The notes beneath the pieces were generated by a model. That model ran no database searches and was not told where the DNA came from. It was given only the letters and a program-made list of their open reading frames with translations. From Sphingomonas sp. LY29 (GTDB lineage Bacteria > Pseudomonadota > Alphaproteobacteria > Sphingomonadales > Sphingomonadaceae): a stretch of 64,000 bases of DNA. Location of the stretch: the NCBI RefSeq assembly GCF_035593985.1, contig NZ_CP141587.1:372001-436000 (forward strand), in the 5' to 3' direction. Below are positions 36,767-45,682 of this stretch, piece by piece (the stretch's first letter is position 1; the number at the start of each line of letters is the position of its first letter). Made by a program: the position numbers and the translations under genes.

Positions 36767-37186
36767 GTGGAGTGGTATCAAATCAAGCAATTCATCGCGC
36801 ACGCGACCTCGGTCAGCATGGATGCGTTGCATGTCGTCGTCGGGGTCATCGGGCTGTTGATCGCCGCAAGAGTTCTCCGGCTGTCGATTGCAGACGGTCG
36901 ACCGTGGCTGATTCTGTTGGTGATCGAAGTGCTGAACGAGCTTAACGACCTTCATGTCGAGGAATGGTCCGAACGCGCGACACAATATGGCGAAGGCGCC
37001 AAGGACGTCGTCCTCACGATGCTCATTCCGACACTATTGCTGGTCTTGGCCAGAAGCCGTCGGCGACTGCTCGCAGGAAGATCGGCGTCAGTCGATGACG
37101 AGATGCCGCGTCGGCCGGAGATCATCCTCCCCGCGAGCGATCCGCCGCGAGGCCATCATCAGGCCGAGACACATAGCGAAGACTGA
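36767..37186 (+). CDS. Small integral membrane protein of unknown function
   Basis: A 139-residue protein with hydrophobic segments near 22-40, 45-60 and 90-108 and a polar, Pro/Arg/His-rich tail of 30 residues. The middle stretch VLNELNDLHVEEWSERATQYGEG between the segments is strongly acidic and looks conserved in small membrane proteins of sphingomonad glycan loci; I cannot name a function. The start is GTG 36767, 26 bases after the nucleotidyltransferase, suggesting cotranscription. Its last 99 bases are antisense to the end of the O-antigen ligase gene. Confidence 0.6.
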   Translation: MEWYQIKQFIAHATSVSMDALHVVVGVIGLLIAARVLRLSIADGRPWLILLVIEVLNELNDLHVEEWSERATQYGEGAKDVVLTMLIPTLLLVLARSRRRLLAGRSASVDDEMPRRPEIILPASDPPRGHHQAETHSED

Positions 37187-38455
37187 AGCGATCGCGGCGG
37201 TCCTCAGCGGATAGTCGACCGCCGAGTGAATTAGGATCGTCGCCGTAGCGATGGTCGACGCCATTGCAAAATGATCCGCCGATGGTGTTGTCACCACATC
37301 CCTGACCCGTGCCAGCCACCACAGCATGAAGATGACGATCAGCAGCACGCCGGCGAAGCCGAGTTCCAGCAGGATTTCGGCGTAGTCATTGTGGGCATGG
37401 TTGATGAACGTGCGATCGACCTTCGAAGGCTGTTCGAAGAGCGGATAAACTTTCGAGTAGGTGCCGAGTCCAGTCCCGATCAGACCAAACTCGTCGATGG
37501 CCGACTTCGTCGTCTCTAGGATCTCCCCGCGCGAACTGATCGACACGCTGTCGTCCCCTGCCATCAGCTTGTTCCCAAGCGGGCTGGCGATGAGTACAGC
37601 GACACCGAGCAAGGCGGCGACTGCCAGTCCCGCAGCGGCACGCCGTAACATCCGCGACTTCACGGCAAGGATCGTAGCCGCACTCGCCAACGCGACGGGA
37701 ACTGCGAGACCATATCCGGCGAAGGAGCGATTGAGTGCAAGTCCGACCAGCACGACCCCAACCCCGGCCGCGGTCAACGCAATCGCAGCAGACTTCTTTC
37801 GCGAATCCTTCGAAGATTCGAGGATGGTGGCGCCGAGCGCCATAATCATCGGAATGGCGACCAGCAGCAACGTCGCCATGTGATTGCTGTTGGCGAAGAA
37901 GCCGACGGCCGTCCCGAAATTGCTGATCGGGTAGAGATAAACCGACGAATCCGGGTCCGACATCGACGATTGCAGAACGCCTAGCATGACTGCCAGGAGC
38001 GTCGTTCCGACCAACGTTGCGGCCAGCCTAACCGCGTTCGACTCGCTCAGCCGGAGCACCGCCACCAGCATTGCAATGGGCGGAATGAGCGTCGGCAACG
38101 TCGTCAGGGTGTCATAGGGCGACAAGGACATCGGCATCGCTTCCGCCGACAGACCCAGCGTCCTGAACCCGTCCGCCAGCAAGCTGCGGCCTGGCAATGA
38201 CTCCCACAAAGATGCGGGCAAAGGAACGAGCTGCAGAAAGACGAAGCCGATCGCCGCGACGACGATCCAACGCAGCACCGTCTCCCCACGATGAGGACGG
38301 CCACGCTGCGAACCAAAGCTGGCCCAGCCCAGAATGACAATGCCCAGTATCTGGAGGACCATCGCCGCCCAGATCCCCTGGACGCTTCCGCCCAAAAGCA
38401 GGCAGAGCGCAAGATAGATGGGAGCCACCCAATTCTGCAGTTTCGCGATCATCAA
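37088..38455 (-). CDS. O-antigen ligase / Wzy-family membrane protein
   Basis: A 455-residue polytopic protein with about 12 hydrophobic segments and the Wzy_C/O-antigen ligase region: GVLQSSMSDPDSSVYLYPISNFGTAVGFFANSNHMATLL, then RGEILETTKSAIDEFGLIGTGLGTYSKVYPLFEQP and the periplasmic loop INHAHNDYAEILLELGFAGVLL with its His-Asn motif. It joins or polymerises glycan chains at the periplasmic face. Its start overlaps the TPR gene stop by 4 bases. Confidence 0.88.
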   Translation of the reverse strand: MMIAKLQNWVAPIYLALCLLLGGSVQGIWAAMVLQILGIVILGWASFGSQRGRPHRGETVLRWIVVAAIGFVFLQLVPLPASLWESLPGRSLLADGFRTLGLSAEAMPMSLSPYDTLTTLPTLIPPIAMLVAVLRLSESNAVRLAATLVGTTLLAVMLGVLQSSMSDPDSSVYLYPISNFGTAVGFFANSNHMATLLLVAIPMIMALGATILESSKDSRKKSAAIALTAAGVGVVLVGLALNRSFAGYGLAVPVALASAATILAVKSRMLRRAAAGLAVAALLGVAVLIASPLGNKLMAGDDSVSISSRGEILETTKSAIDEFGLIGTGLGTYSKVYPLFEQPSKVDRTFINHAHNDYAEILLELGFAGVLLIVIFMLWWLARVRDVVTTPSADHFAMASTIATATILIHSAVDYPLRTAAIASVFAMCLGLMMASRRIARGEDDLRPTRHLVID

Positions 38456-39633
38456 GGGGCCACCTTCGTAAGCCGAAGATTCTCCACCGTCGCATTGACG
38501 GTATCGGGAAACTCAGGTGCGCTTCCCAATAGCTCCAGGCGCTGCGCGGCGCAGCCGGATGGGACGCTGAAGTCGGCGGAACGATCTTGGCTTTTGTCCC
38601 CGCCTCTGAGCGGAATTCGCACGAGCGCTGACGAGGCGCCGACACAATTGATCGACCAGCCGAGCACCGCCGCATTTTCGCTTCCACCGGTCGTACGCAT
38701 CGACAGGCGGTATCGACCGGGCGTCAAGCGAAGCAACTGCTGCGCCAGAACGGCGTTTTCGCGACCATAATAGAGAATGTTCAGCCGACCGGCGGAGGGC
38801 TCGGCGACGCCGGCACCACTGGATAGCAGCGTCCAATTGAATGGGGGCGGCGCTTTCGAGGCCTCGAATGTCGGATTGAATATCAGCGCGGGAGCTGAGC
38901 CGGTCTGTCCAGACACTCGCCTCCAGACATCATAGGCGCGATCGATTTGCTCGGCTTTCACCAGGACGGCGAGCAGTCGTTTTGGCCAATTCGTCGCCGG
39001 ATCAACGGCCCCTCCCGACCAAAGCGACATGACGAGCGCGGCGTTGGCAGGGTCCGCCGCGAGCGCGTCGAGGAGCACCGGTTCCAGCGCAGGATTGTCG
39101 CGCAAGATGAGGCGAAGCTGGCGCTCACCGCCGGGCATCCTTGCATATTTTACAAGTGCTGGGACAAGCGTGCTGCCGGCCTGCGGGACAAGTTTCGACA
39201 GCACCGAAACTTGCTGGAGGCCACTGACGATCTGCCCAGTCTCCGCAAAACGTTCGGCAAGGAAATAGCGGGCCGGGATCGAACGGGGGTCACGCCGAAC
39301 GGCGGCCTGCAAAGACGCCAATGCCTCGTCGGGTTTGCCGCGCTGCTGTTGGTTGATCCCATGAACGACGAAGGGCTCTGGCGACAGCGGACTCTTGCGG
39401 GCAGCCGACACGACCGAAGTGACGACGGATCGATTCACGTCGCGACGGTCGACAGCGCTCCGCCCGATCGCTTCCAGGCCCTGGCGAATGACGACCTGGG
39501 GATGCCCCGGCCACAGCTTGGCCGCCAAGTCCGGGGCTTGCCGGGACCAGGCGCTGACCGCCGCCGTACGAACGACCAGCACGAGCGCGGAGATCGCCAT
39601 CCCGGCAACCAGAGTCAGGCGCAGGGTCTTCAT
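38452..39633 (-). CDS. TPR-like protein of the polysaccharide locus
   Basis: A 393-residue protein with one N-terminal membrane segment (about 5-26, ISALVLVVRTAAVSAW) and helical repeats of TPR type (KPDEALASLQAAVRRDPRSIPARYFLAERFAETGQ). The C-terminal 150 residues form a beta-rich domain that resembles a carbohydrate-binding module (FNPTFEASKAPPPFNWTLLSSG; GRYRLSMRTTGG; GCAAQRLELLG). It is likely periplasmic, anchored to the inner membrane. Placed between wzc and the ligase and coupled to the latter, it may act as an assembly partner in polymerisation; that role is inference. Confidence 0.72.
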   Translation of the reverse strand: MKTLRLTLVAGMAISALVLVVRTAAVSAWSRQAPDLAAKLWPGHPQVVIRQGLEAIGRSAVDRRDVNRSVVTSVVSAARKSPLSPEPFVVHGINQQQRGKPDEALASLQAAVRRDPRSIPARYFLAERFAETGQIVSGLQQVSVLSKLVPQAGSTLVPALVKYARMPGGERQLRLILRDNPALEPVLLDALAADPANAALVMSLWSGGAVDPATNWPKRLLAVLVKAEQIDRAYDVWRRVSGQTGSAPALIFNPTFEASKAPPPFNWTLLSSGAGVAEPSAGRLNILYYGRENAVLAQQLLRLTPGRYRLSMRTTGGSENAAVLGWSINCVGASSALVRIPLRGGDKSQDRSADFSVPSGCAAQRLELLGSAPEFPDTVNATVENLRLTKVAP

Positions 39634-39655
39634 GCGAACCTCAGGCCCGTCCGAG

Positions 39656-41854
39656 TCAGGCGTCACCTTCGTGCGGTATCATCAGGATCTCGGTCCGCTT
39701 CTTGTCGATGGCGCCATAGCCGTACGCCTTATAGCCGTAACCGCCCATGTCTTCCGCAGCCTTGGTCAAGGTTGCGCCAACGATCTGTGCCCCGGTTCCG
39801 CGAAGCATTCCAAGCGCCTCCAGCGCCGCCTTGGTCCGCGTCTTTCCGCTTTCGACCACGAACATGACGGCGTTGGCGAAGGACGCGAGCATCAGGGAGT
39901 CGGCCAGGCCCATCACCGGCGGAGCGTCGATGACGATGATGTCGAAGTGACCCGACGCTTCGGCCAGGATCTGCTGGAACCGTCCGGTCGACAACAGATC
40001 GGCCGGATTCGGCGGGATCGGCCCGCTCGGCATCAGCCAGAGGTTCTCGAACTGTGTCGGAAGGACATGCTTGCGCAAATCCTCGCCCTCGTCGGTCAGA
40101 AGACGAGTTAGGCCATATTTGTCCGACGCCGCCTTGAATGCCGGCTTGCGAAGATCCGAGTCCATCAGCAGCACCCGCGCGCCGCGACGAGCGAAGTTCT
40201 GCGACAGCGCTAGAGACGACGACGACTTGCCTTCCGACGGCCGGGTGGACGTGACTACCAACGTCTTCGGAAGCCCGCCTTCGGTACTGAACCGCAGTGA
40301 CGCCACGACCGACGAATAGGCTTCGGAGACGATCGACTTGGGGTCCTTCAACTCGTCGACGAAGCTGTCCTTGCCGGTGGTCTTCGGTATTGCGCCAAGG
40401 CAGGCGAGGCCCAGCTTCGAACGAACGTCCTCACGGGTCTTGATGGTGTCGTAGAGGAATTCGAGCGCGATCGCGGTCAACATGCCGAGGACGAGACCGA
40501 AGAGCGACCCAAGCAGCAGGTTGAAGAACAGGTTCGGCCTGAACGGACCGCCGGGCACTTCTGCCTTGTCGACGATCGACACGGGTGCCGACCCGATCCC
40601 GCCCGCGACGCCGACTTCCTTGAAGCGCTGCAGCAGGGCGTCATAGAGGCTGCGGTTGGTGTCTACTTCCCGCTGCAGAATATTATACTGAATGCTGCGT
40701 CCACGCAGGTTGAGCACCGAGCCCTTCAGCGCGTTCACGCGGCCCTGAAGCGCATTCTCGGCGGCCTGCGCCCCCCGATATTCGCTAAGCAGGCTGTTCG
40801 AACGGCCAGACGCGACCTGCGACGTTTCGCGGCTGATCTGCCGGTTCAATTCGTCGATCCGCGAACGAAGGCTCAGCATTTCCGGGTGATCCGGCTTCAT
40901 GAGCGTCCGCTTGTCCTGATACTCGGCCTCGAGCGCCGCGCGCGACTGACGAAGCGCCTGGGTGCCGCTATTGTCTTCGGTCGTCGGTCCGACGGTCATG
41001 GACTGACGGTAAGCGCCCTCCGCGGCAACGCGCCGAGCTACGGCGGCCGACAAAGCCTGGTTCAAGGCCACCAGCGATTCACCCTGGAGAGACCCGACGT
41101 CGCCGTTGGGCTGGCCATTCTCGCCGCTACCGATGTTGATGATCCCCTGCGCCTGGGCGTAGGCCACCAGCTGCCGCTCGGAGCGTTCGAGATCGCTCCG
41201 CACCTTGACGATCTGACGCTCCAGGAAGGTTCGCGCGTACGCAGAGGCATCGTATCGGCGCTGCAGCGTCGAATTAATGAAGCTGTCCGCCACGCCATTG
41301 GCGATCGAGGCCGCCAGCTGCGGCGTCTCGGCCTCGTAGCTGTACTCGATCAGTTGGCCTTCCTTGGGCGCCTTGACGTCCAACCCTCCGGCGACACGAG
41401 ACGTCGCGATCTCGAGACGCGATTCTGCGGTCCCGCCTGTTCCGACGAAGTCTTCGTTGTTCGCAAGGTTCAGATCCTGCGCCGTACGCTCGGCGATGGC
41501 CCGGCTCGACAGGAGACCGACTTGGGTAGCGATCACACCCCAGTTCGTCTGCGCTGTCGCCGACTCGCGGCGTCGTTCGTCCATGATTTCTACGGTCGGC
41601 GGGCTGACCTCCAGCGTCACGAACGACCGGTACATCGGCTTCGTCAGCATCGTCACGACGATCGCGGCCAAGATCCCGAGTGCGATCGCGCCAAGGATTA
41701 GCCAGCGCCAATGGCTGACGATGCGGAACAGCGCCGCAAAGTCGAGGCCGGGCAACATGCCCTGCTCTTTTTGCGGAGCCTGCGGGCGCTGATCTGGCGA
41801 ATAGCGATCGACAACCCACGTGTTGTCATCGCTAACAGCGATGTTGTTATTCAA
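39656..41854 (-). CDS. Polysaccharide co-polymerase with BY-kinase domain (Wzc/ExoP-like)
   Basis: A 732-residue fused Wzz-like and tyrosine-kinase protein. Membrane segments near 50-70 and 440-460 bracket a large coiled-coil periplasmic domain. The cytoplasmic kinase has Walker A STRPSEGKSSSSLALSQ, A' LLMDSDLRKPAF and B IIVIDAPPVMG. A tyrosine cluster GGYGYKAYGYGA near 715 is the autophosphorylation tail. Such proteins set chain length and drive export with the outer-membrane Wza. It follows the wza-like gene by 42 bases. Confidence 0.92.
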   Translation of the reverse strand: MNNNIAVSDDNTWVVDRYSPDQRPQAPQKEQGMLPGLDFAALFRIVSHWRWLILGAIALGILAAIVVTMLTKPMYRSFVTLEVSPPTVEIMDERRRESATAQTNWGVIATQVGLLSSRAIAERTAQDLNLANNEDFVGTGGTAESRLEIATSRVAGGLDVKAPKEGQLIEYSYEAETPQLAASIANGVADSFINSTLQRRYDASAYARTFLERQIVKVRSDLERSERQLVAYAQAQGIINIGSGENGQPNGDVGSLQGESLVALNQALSAAVARRVAAEGAYRQSMTVGPTTEDNSGTQALRQSRAALEAEYQDKRTLMKPDHPEMLSLRSRIDELNRQISRETSQVASGRSNSLLSEYRGAQAAENALQGRVNALKGSVLNLRGRSIQYNILQREVDTNRSLYDALLQRFKEVGVAGGIGSAPVSIVDKAEVPGGPFRPNLFFNLLLGSLFGLVLGMLTAIALEFLYDTIKTREDVRSKLGLACLGAIPKTTGKDSFVDELKDPKSIVSEAYSSVVASLRFSTEGGLPKTLVVTSTRPSEGKSSSSLALSQNFARRGARVLLMDSDLRKPAFKAASDKYGLTRLLTDEGEDLRKHVLPTQFENLWLMPSGPIPPNPADLLSTGRFQQILAEASGHFDIIVIDAPPVMGLADSLMLASFANAVMFVVESGKTRTKAALEALGMLRGTGAQIVGATLTKAAEDMGGYGYKAYGYGAIDKKRTEILMIPHEGDA

Positions 41855-41896
41855 GACTTGAAGCCCTTTTCACGAGACACGGTCGAAGAACAGGCT

Positions 41897-42622
41897 TCAG
41901 AACGGCCGGAAAATAGAGAGGATCGGAATCGAGTTCATCAGCTGCTTCTGGGCAGCCTTGATCTGCGAACCATCGATGACGACAATGTCGCCGGGATAGA
42001 CCTGCGGGTCCTTGGCTTCGCCGCGACGAATGCTGGCAAGGTCGAAAGCAGCCGCCTGACGCTGGCCGCTGATCGTCCGGAAAATCGCGACGCGGCGCGA
42101 ATTCGCATCCTCGCCCAGACCGCCGGCCAGCGCCACCGCCTGCATCAGCGTGGTCGGCCCATTAATCGGGAAGGAGCCCGCCCGTCGAACCGAGCCGTCT
42201 ACCGTCACGCTACGCCGGGTCGAGGACTTGATGCCCACGCTGACGTCGGGATTTTCGAGATACTTCTCGCCAAGCTTGCGGGTCAGCGCGTCATCAAGCT
42301 GCGCCGTCGTCAGGTCGGCGGCGGCAAGGTTACCGATCAGCGGCAGCGATACCTGGCCAGTCAGATCGACTTCATAATCGCCCGACAGGTCCGGCATTTT
42401 GAACACTTTGATCGCCAGGGTATCGGCTGGCGCGATCTTGTAGCCAGCCTCCAATGTCTGCGTCGTCGGCGAATCCGGAACGCCGAAGGTCGGAACGTCA
42501 TAGGGAATAGGGCCGCCGCGCTTGTCTCCGCATCCCGCCAGCATCGCAGCCACGCACGCGGCGATCGGAATTGATCGCATTTGGAGGAATGTCTTGGTTG
42601 GTACGCGTTTGCTAATCATCAC
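41897..42622 (-). CDS. Polysaccharide export lipoprotein (Wza/GumB-like)
   Basis: A 241-residue export protein. A lipoprotein signal precedes the lipobox MLAGC, so the mature protein is an outer-membrane lipoprotein. The poly_export domain is GYKIAPADTLAIKVFKMPDLSGDYEVDLTGQVSLPLIGNLAAADLTTAQL, followed by two SLBB-type repeats (SVTVDGSVRRAGSFPINGPTTLMQAVALAGGL; VYPGDIVVID). The protein is short, as in two-SLBB Wza relatives. ATG 42580 is another possible start and would leave a short signal peptide. First gene of the wza-wzc-TPR-ligase run. Confidence 0.9.
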   Translation of the reverse strand: MMISKRVPTKTFLQMRSIPIAACVAAMLAGCGDKRGGPIPYDVPTFGVPDSPTTQTLEAGYKIAPADTLAIKVFKMPDLSGDYEVDLTGQVSLPLIGNLAAADLTTAQLDDALTRKLGEKYLENPDVSVGIKSSTRRSVTVDGSVRRAGSFPINGPTTLMQAVALAGGLGEDANSRRVAIFRTISGQRQAAAFDLASIRRGEAKDPQVYPGDIVVIDGSQIKAAQKQLMNSIPILSIFRPF

Positions 42623-42686
42623 TTAGATCCCGTCACTTGTAATTCAACAGCGCTCGCGCACTCGCTCACTAACCTGCGGCGCCAGC

Positions 42687-43478
42687 CTAATCAATCGACC
42701 GCCTGCCCGCGCTTGCAGGGCCGGACGTCGCCAGGAAGCGCCGTGACGTTCCTTCCAACACGGCGGCGGTCAACACGCCGGTTCGATAAGCGCCGGTATC
42801 GATGCCCAAGCGATTGGGCCGCTCGATCACTTCCTCTTCTATGGTGTGACCATGAACGACCACACAACCATGATCCGTGTCGCTTTCGAGGAACGGCTGG
42901 CGGATCCAGCGCAAATCCGACTGAAGCTGGAGCGACAAGTCGACGTCGGGCCGAATGCCGGCATGAACGAAAAGATAGTCACCAATCTTCAGCGTGTCGG
43001 CAAAGCTTTCGAGGAAACGCACATGGTCGAGGGGGATCGCCTCCCGGATAGCAGCAATCGTCCTTCGTCCCGACATTGACCGAAGCGATTCGGCGCTGAC
43101 GCCATAGCTTTCGAGAAGTTCGGCACCGCCGTACTTTAGCCAGCCGTCTACAAGATTGCGCTCGCCGGCCAAGATACGAAGCAACACTTCTTCATGGTTT
43201 CCCAGCAAGAACACTGGCTCGACGCCGGACCGGTCAAAGCGGCGCAATGACTCGATCACCTCTCGCGACTGAGGGCCGCGGTCGACCACGTCCCCGAGAA
43301 ACACTATTATCGTCCGGGTTTGATCATTACGCGCCATGTCCTCGTCGATTTGAACGAGCAAATCCTGAAGAAGGTCCAGCCTACCGTGAATGTCGCCAAC
43401 CGCGTAGACTCGCATGCCTGCGGGCAACCGCGGCAGACGATCTTCGGAAGATCGAGAAAAGAAGCGTTTGAATATCAT
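42687..43478 (-). CDS. Metallophosphoesterase (PrpA-like serine/threonine phosphatase family)
   Basis: A 263-residue calcineurin-like phosphoesterase. The metal-binding motifs are intact: YAVGDIHGRLDLL, VFLGDVVDRGPQS, LLGNHEEVLL, FVHAGIRP and VVHGHTIEEE. These are the hallmarks of PPP-family phosphatases such as E. coli PrpA and PrpE. Targets are unknown; its place next to wza/wzc suggests a role in dephosphorylating part of the glycan system, but this is inference. ATG 43478 gives a short charged N-terminus; the frame is open further upstream. Confidence 0.88.
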   Translation of the reverse strand: MIFKRFFSRSSEDRLPRLPAGMRVYAVGDIHGRLDLLQDLLVQIDEDMARNDQTRTIIVFLGDVVDRGPQSREVIESLRRFDRSGVEPVFLLGNHEEVLLRILAGERNLVDGWLKYGGAELLESYGVSAESLRSMSGRRTIAAIREAIPLDHVRFLESFADTLKIGDYLFVHAGIRPDVDLSLQLQSDLRWIRQPFLESDTDHGCVVVHGHTIEEEVIERPNRLGIDTGAYRTGVLTAAVLEGTSRRFLATSGPASAGRRSID

Positions 43479-43519
43479 GCGGTCGCAGAGCCAGTCACTT
43501 AGCGATGATGAATAGGTCG

Positions 43520-44776
43520 TTAAGAGCAATCATTGAGGGCAGATCCGTAAGCCTCCAAGATAATGTGCTCGTCGAAGTCACGCTCTACCTTGGCGCGTCC
43601 GGCGAGGCCAAGCTGATGACGGCCCTCCTCCCCAATATCGATCATTCGCTCGATGGCGTCGGCTAGGGAGCGAGCCGAACGCACCTGGCATAGGTAGCCG
43701 TTAACGCAATCATCGACGATATCACGACATCCCGGGACATTAGTGCCGATAATCGGCGTAGCCATGGCCGCCGCTTCGATCAGGCTGCGAGGTACACCTT
43801 CCCGATATGACGGCAAAACGACACAATCGGCTTTAGAAATCGATTGGCGTACGTCTGTCACCTCGCCCCAATACTCGACGACACCCTCCCGCACCCACCG
43901 ATCGATCGTTCGTCGATCGATGGCGGCTCGATTATCGACACCGATCGGCCCAAGCAGCACAAAGTTCGCGAAGTTTGGCCTTGACTTCAAGATGAGGCGC
44001 GAGGCGTCGACAAACTCTGCGACACCTTTGTCGGACAGCATCCTCGCGACCAGCAGAAATCGCACCGCGCCGGAGCGACGACGCCTATCGATTGGAGAAA
44101 AGCGGCGTAAATCAACTCCGGATCCCGGAAGAACGCCTCCCTGCCTTGGTTGACTGATTCCACGCCCCTCAAAAAGTGCTCGGTCTTCCTTGTTCTGAAA
44201 AAACACTTTACACGACCCGGCCAATGCCAATCGATAAAGAATTGCCACCAGGCGCTGCAAAGGCCCCGGCCGAGCGAAGGCCGTCCCCAGACCACTGATG
44301 TTATTGTAGCGCCGTACACCGCACAGCCGGGCGGCAAGGCCTCCGTAAATATTCGGCTTGATCGTGAACGCAAGAAAGGAGTCTGGCCTGATTCGGCGAA
44401 ATAAACGGATGTAGGATACGAAAGTGACGACGTCGTCTATCGGCGAAAGGCTGCTACTTTTCAGAGGAATGGAGTAAACTTCCGCTCCAAGCTCACGAAG
44501 TTTCGGGCCATGCCCGTCGTCTGGAGCAATGACATGGACCTCGCGCCCGGACGCGATGAGATGCTGGACGAGACCCGACCTAAAGTTGAGAATATTCCAA
44601 TATCCGTTCGCCGACACAACAAGGGTCCGACGGGGCTGCTCGGCCGAAACCGCAGGCAACCTCCGCACTCTTGCGACATTTAATTCCTCGCTAAGCTTGA
44701 CCGACACGTCTTGCCTCGTAAGCAAACTGAGGAGACCACATTCTCGGCACCTCACTGCGCGTTCCGGCGCCTTCAC
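43520..44776 (-). CDS. Glycosyltransferase, GT-B family 4
   Basis: A glycosyltransferase with SANGYWNILNFRSGLVQHLIASGREVHVIAPDD at the N-terminus, SFLAFTIKPNIYGGLAARLCGVRRYNNISGLGTAF (a stretch of the PglA/WbpH-like group) and the nucleotide-sugar domain RFLLVARMLSDKGVAEFVDA with VVLPSYREGVPRSLIEAAAMATPIIGTNVPGCRD. It probably adds an N-acetylhexosamine or related sugar to the lipid-linked repeat. The listed ATG gives 418 residues; the first 45 residues are not family-like and contain CxxC-like cysteines, so the true start may be internal. Confidence 0.85.
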   Translation of the reverse strand: MKAPERAVRCRECGLLSLLTRQDVSVKLSEELNVARVRRLPAVSAEQPRRTLVVSANGYWNILNFRSGLVQHLIASGREVHVIAPDDGHGPKLRELGAEVYSIPLKSSSLSPIDDVVTFVSYIRLFRRIRPDSFLAFTIKPNIYGGLAARLCGVRRYNNISGLGTAFARPGPLQRLVAILYRLALAGSCKVFFQNKEDRALFEGRGISQPRQGGVLPGSGVDLRRFSPIDRRRRSGAVRFLLVARMLSDKGVAEFVDASRLILKSRPNFANFVLLGPIGVDNRAAIDRRTIDRWVREGVVEYWGEVTDVRQSISKADCVVLPSYREGVPRSLIEAAAMATPIIGTNVPGCRDIVDDCVNGYLCQVRSARSLADAIERMIDIGEEGRHQLGLAGRAKVERDFDEHIILEAYGSALNDCS

Positions 44777-44874
44777 GCAACAATTTTGAGTTGACGGCGT
44801 TTGTGGGTTGGCAATCGGAGATTTTATCCGTTATGGAGTTCGAGTTGCCCCAACGTGAAACGAGGGATTGAGAT

Positions 44875-45171
44875 ATGCGTAAGTTGACGACACTCACCGG
44901 AATGCTTGCGCTCTGCGCGGTTTCGACCAGCGCGGTTGCTGCTGCGCCTGCGCGCGCTGCTTCGGACTGGGCCGCTCTTAGCGCCATGTCGGCAACGACC
45001 ACTTCGGCTGCTTCGGCTGCCGTTGCTCAGGATTATGATCGTGGCGAGCGCGCTTTCCCGATCCTTCCGCTCGCACTGATCCTGCTGACCATCGGCGTCG
45101 GAATCTATCTCGTCGTCTCGGACGAAGATAGCGACCTCGACCTCGACTTCGATCCGGTCAGCCCGGCGTAA
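44875..45171 (+). CDS. Exported small membrane protein, 98 aa, unknown function
   Basis: The 98-residue product has a signal peptide (MRKLTTLTGMLALCAVSTSAVAAAPA, likely cut after an Ala-x-Ala), a Ser/Ala/Thr-rich stretch, one transmembrane segment (FPILPLALILLTIGVGIYLVV, about 61-81) and an acidic tail of Asp repeats (SDEDSDLDLDFD). A strong AGGGA ribosome site precedes the ATG, and a rho-independent terminator follows directly, so it is a monocistronic unit at the edge of the glycan locus. I do not recognise a family. Confidence 0.75.
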   Translation: MRKLTTLTGMLALCAVSTSAVAAAPARAASDWAALSAMSATTTSAASAAVAQDYDRGERAFPILPLALILLTIGVGIYLVVSDEDSDLDLDFDPVSPA

Positions 45172-45193
45172 GCAAACGTCGTAACGACTTTGG

Positions 45194-45224
45194 AACGGCC
45201 CGCCTAAACAGCGGGCCGTTTTTT
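45194..45224 (+). terminator. Rho-independent terminator after the 98-aa gene
   Basis: AACGGCCCGC (45194-45203) pairs with GCGGGCCGTT (45211-45220) around a 7-base loop and runs into a T-tract (TTTTTT counting the stem end). It lies 22 bases after the stop of the 98-residue gene and just before the converging apaG stop. Confidence 0.9.
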
Positions 45225-45237
45225 GTGTCTTGAAGGT

Positions 45238-45645
45238 TCAGCCTCGACGTGGCGCGAGCAATGGAAACTTAGGGATCTGCGCCTGAAACGGTGCCCCGTC
45301 CTCATCGACGAACTGATAAAGTCCGCTCATCGAGCCGCTTGAGGTATCGAGCGGACATCCGGAAACATAGTCGTAGCTATCGCCGGGCAGAATGACCGGC
45401 ATGTCCCCGACAACGCCCTGCCCTCGCACTTCGTGGATGGCACCGCGCCCGTCGACGATCGTCCACTGCCTCGCAAGCAATTGTACCGACGTCTCCCGCC
45501 GGTTCTCGATTCGGATGTGATAGGACCAGAACCAACGCTGCTGATCGGGCGCCGATTGGTCGGCGAGGTAGCTCGTCGCGACTCGGACGACGATTCCTTC
45601 GCTCTCGGCGGAATGCGGAAACAGCAGAGCGAGGGTGTCGACCAT
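45238..45645 (-). CDS. apaG: Co2+/Mg2+ efflux protein ApaG
   Basis: A 135-residue ApaG-domain protein. Conserved positions are VRVATSYLADQSAPDQQRWFWSYHIRIEN, LLARQWTIVDGRGAIHEVRGQGVVGDMPVILPGDSYDYVSGCPLDTSSGSMSGLYQF. The fold is a fibronectin-like beta-sandwich; exact biochemical role remains uncertain although it is linked to cobalt/magnesium resistance. It follows recO by 37 bases on the same strand and is probably the last gene of uvrC-recO-apaG. Confidence 0.95.
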   Translation of the reverse strand: MVDTLALLFPHSAESEGIVVRVATSYLADQSAPDQQRWFWSYHIRIENRRETSVQLLARQWTIVDGRGAIHEVRGQGVVGDMPVILPGDSYDYVSGCPLDTSSGSMSGLYQFVDEDGAPFQAQIPKFPLLAPRRG

Positions 45646-45682
45646 GACCTAATGCTATGCGCGCCTTGAAATCTTGCGCAAG

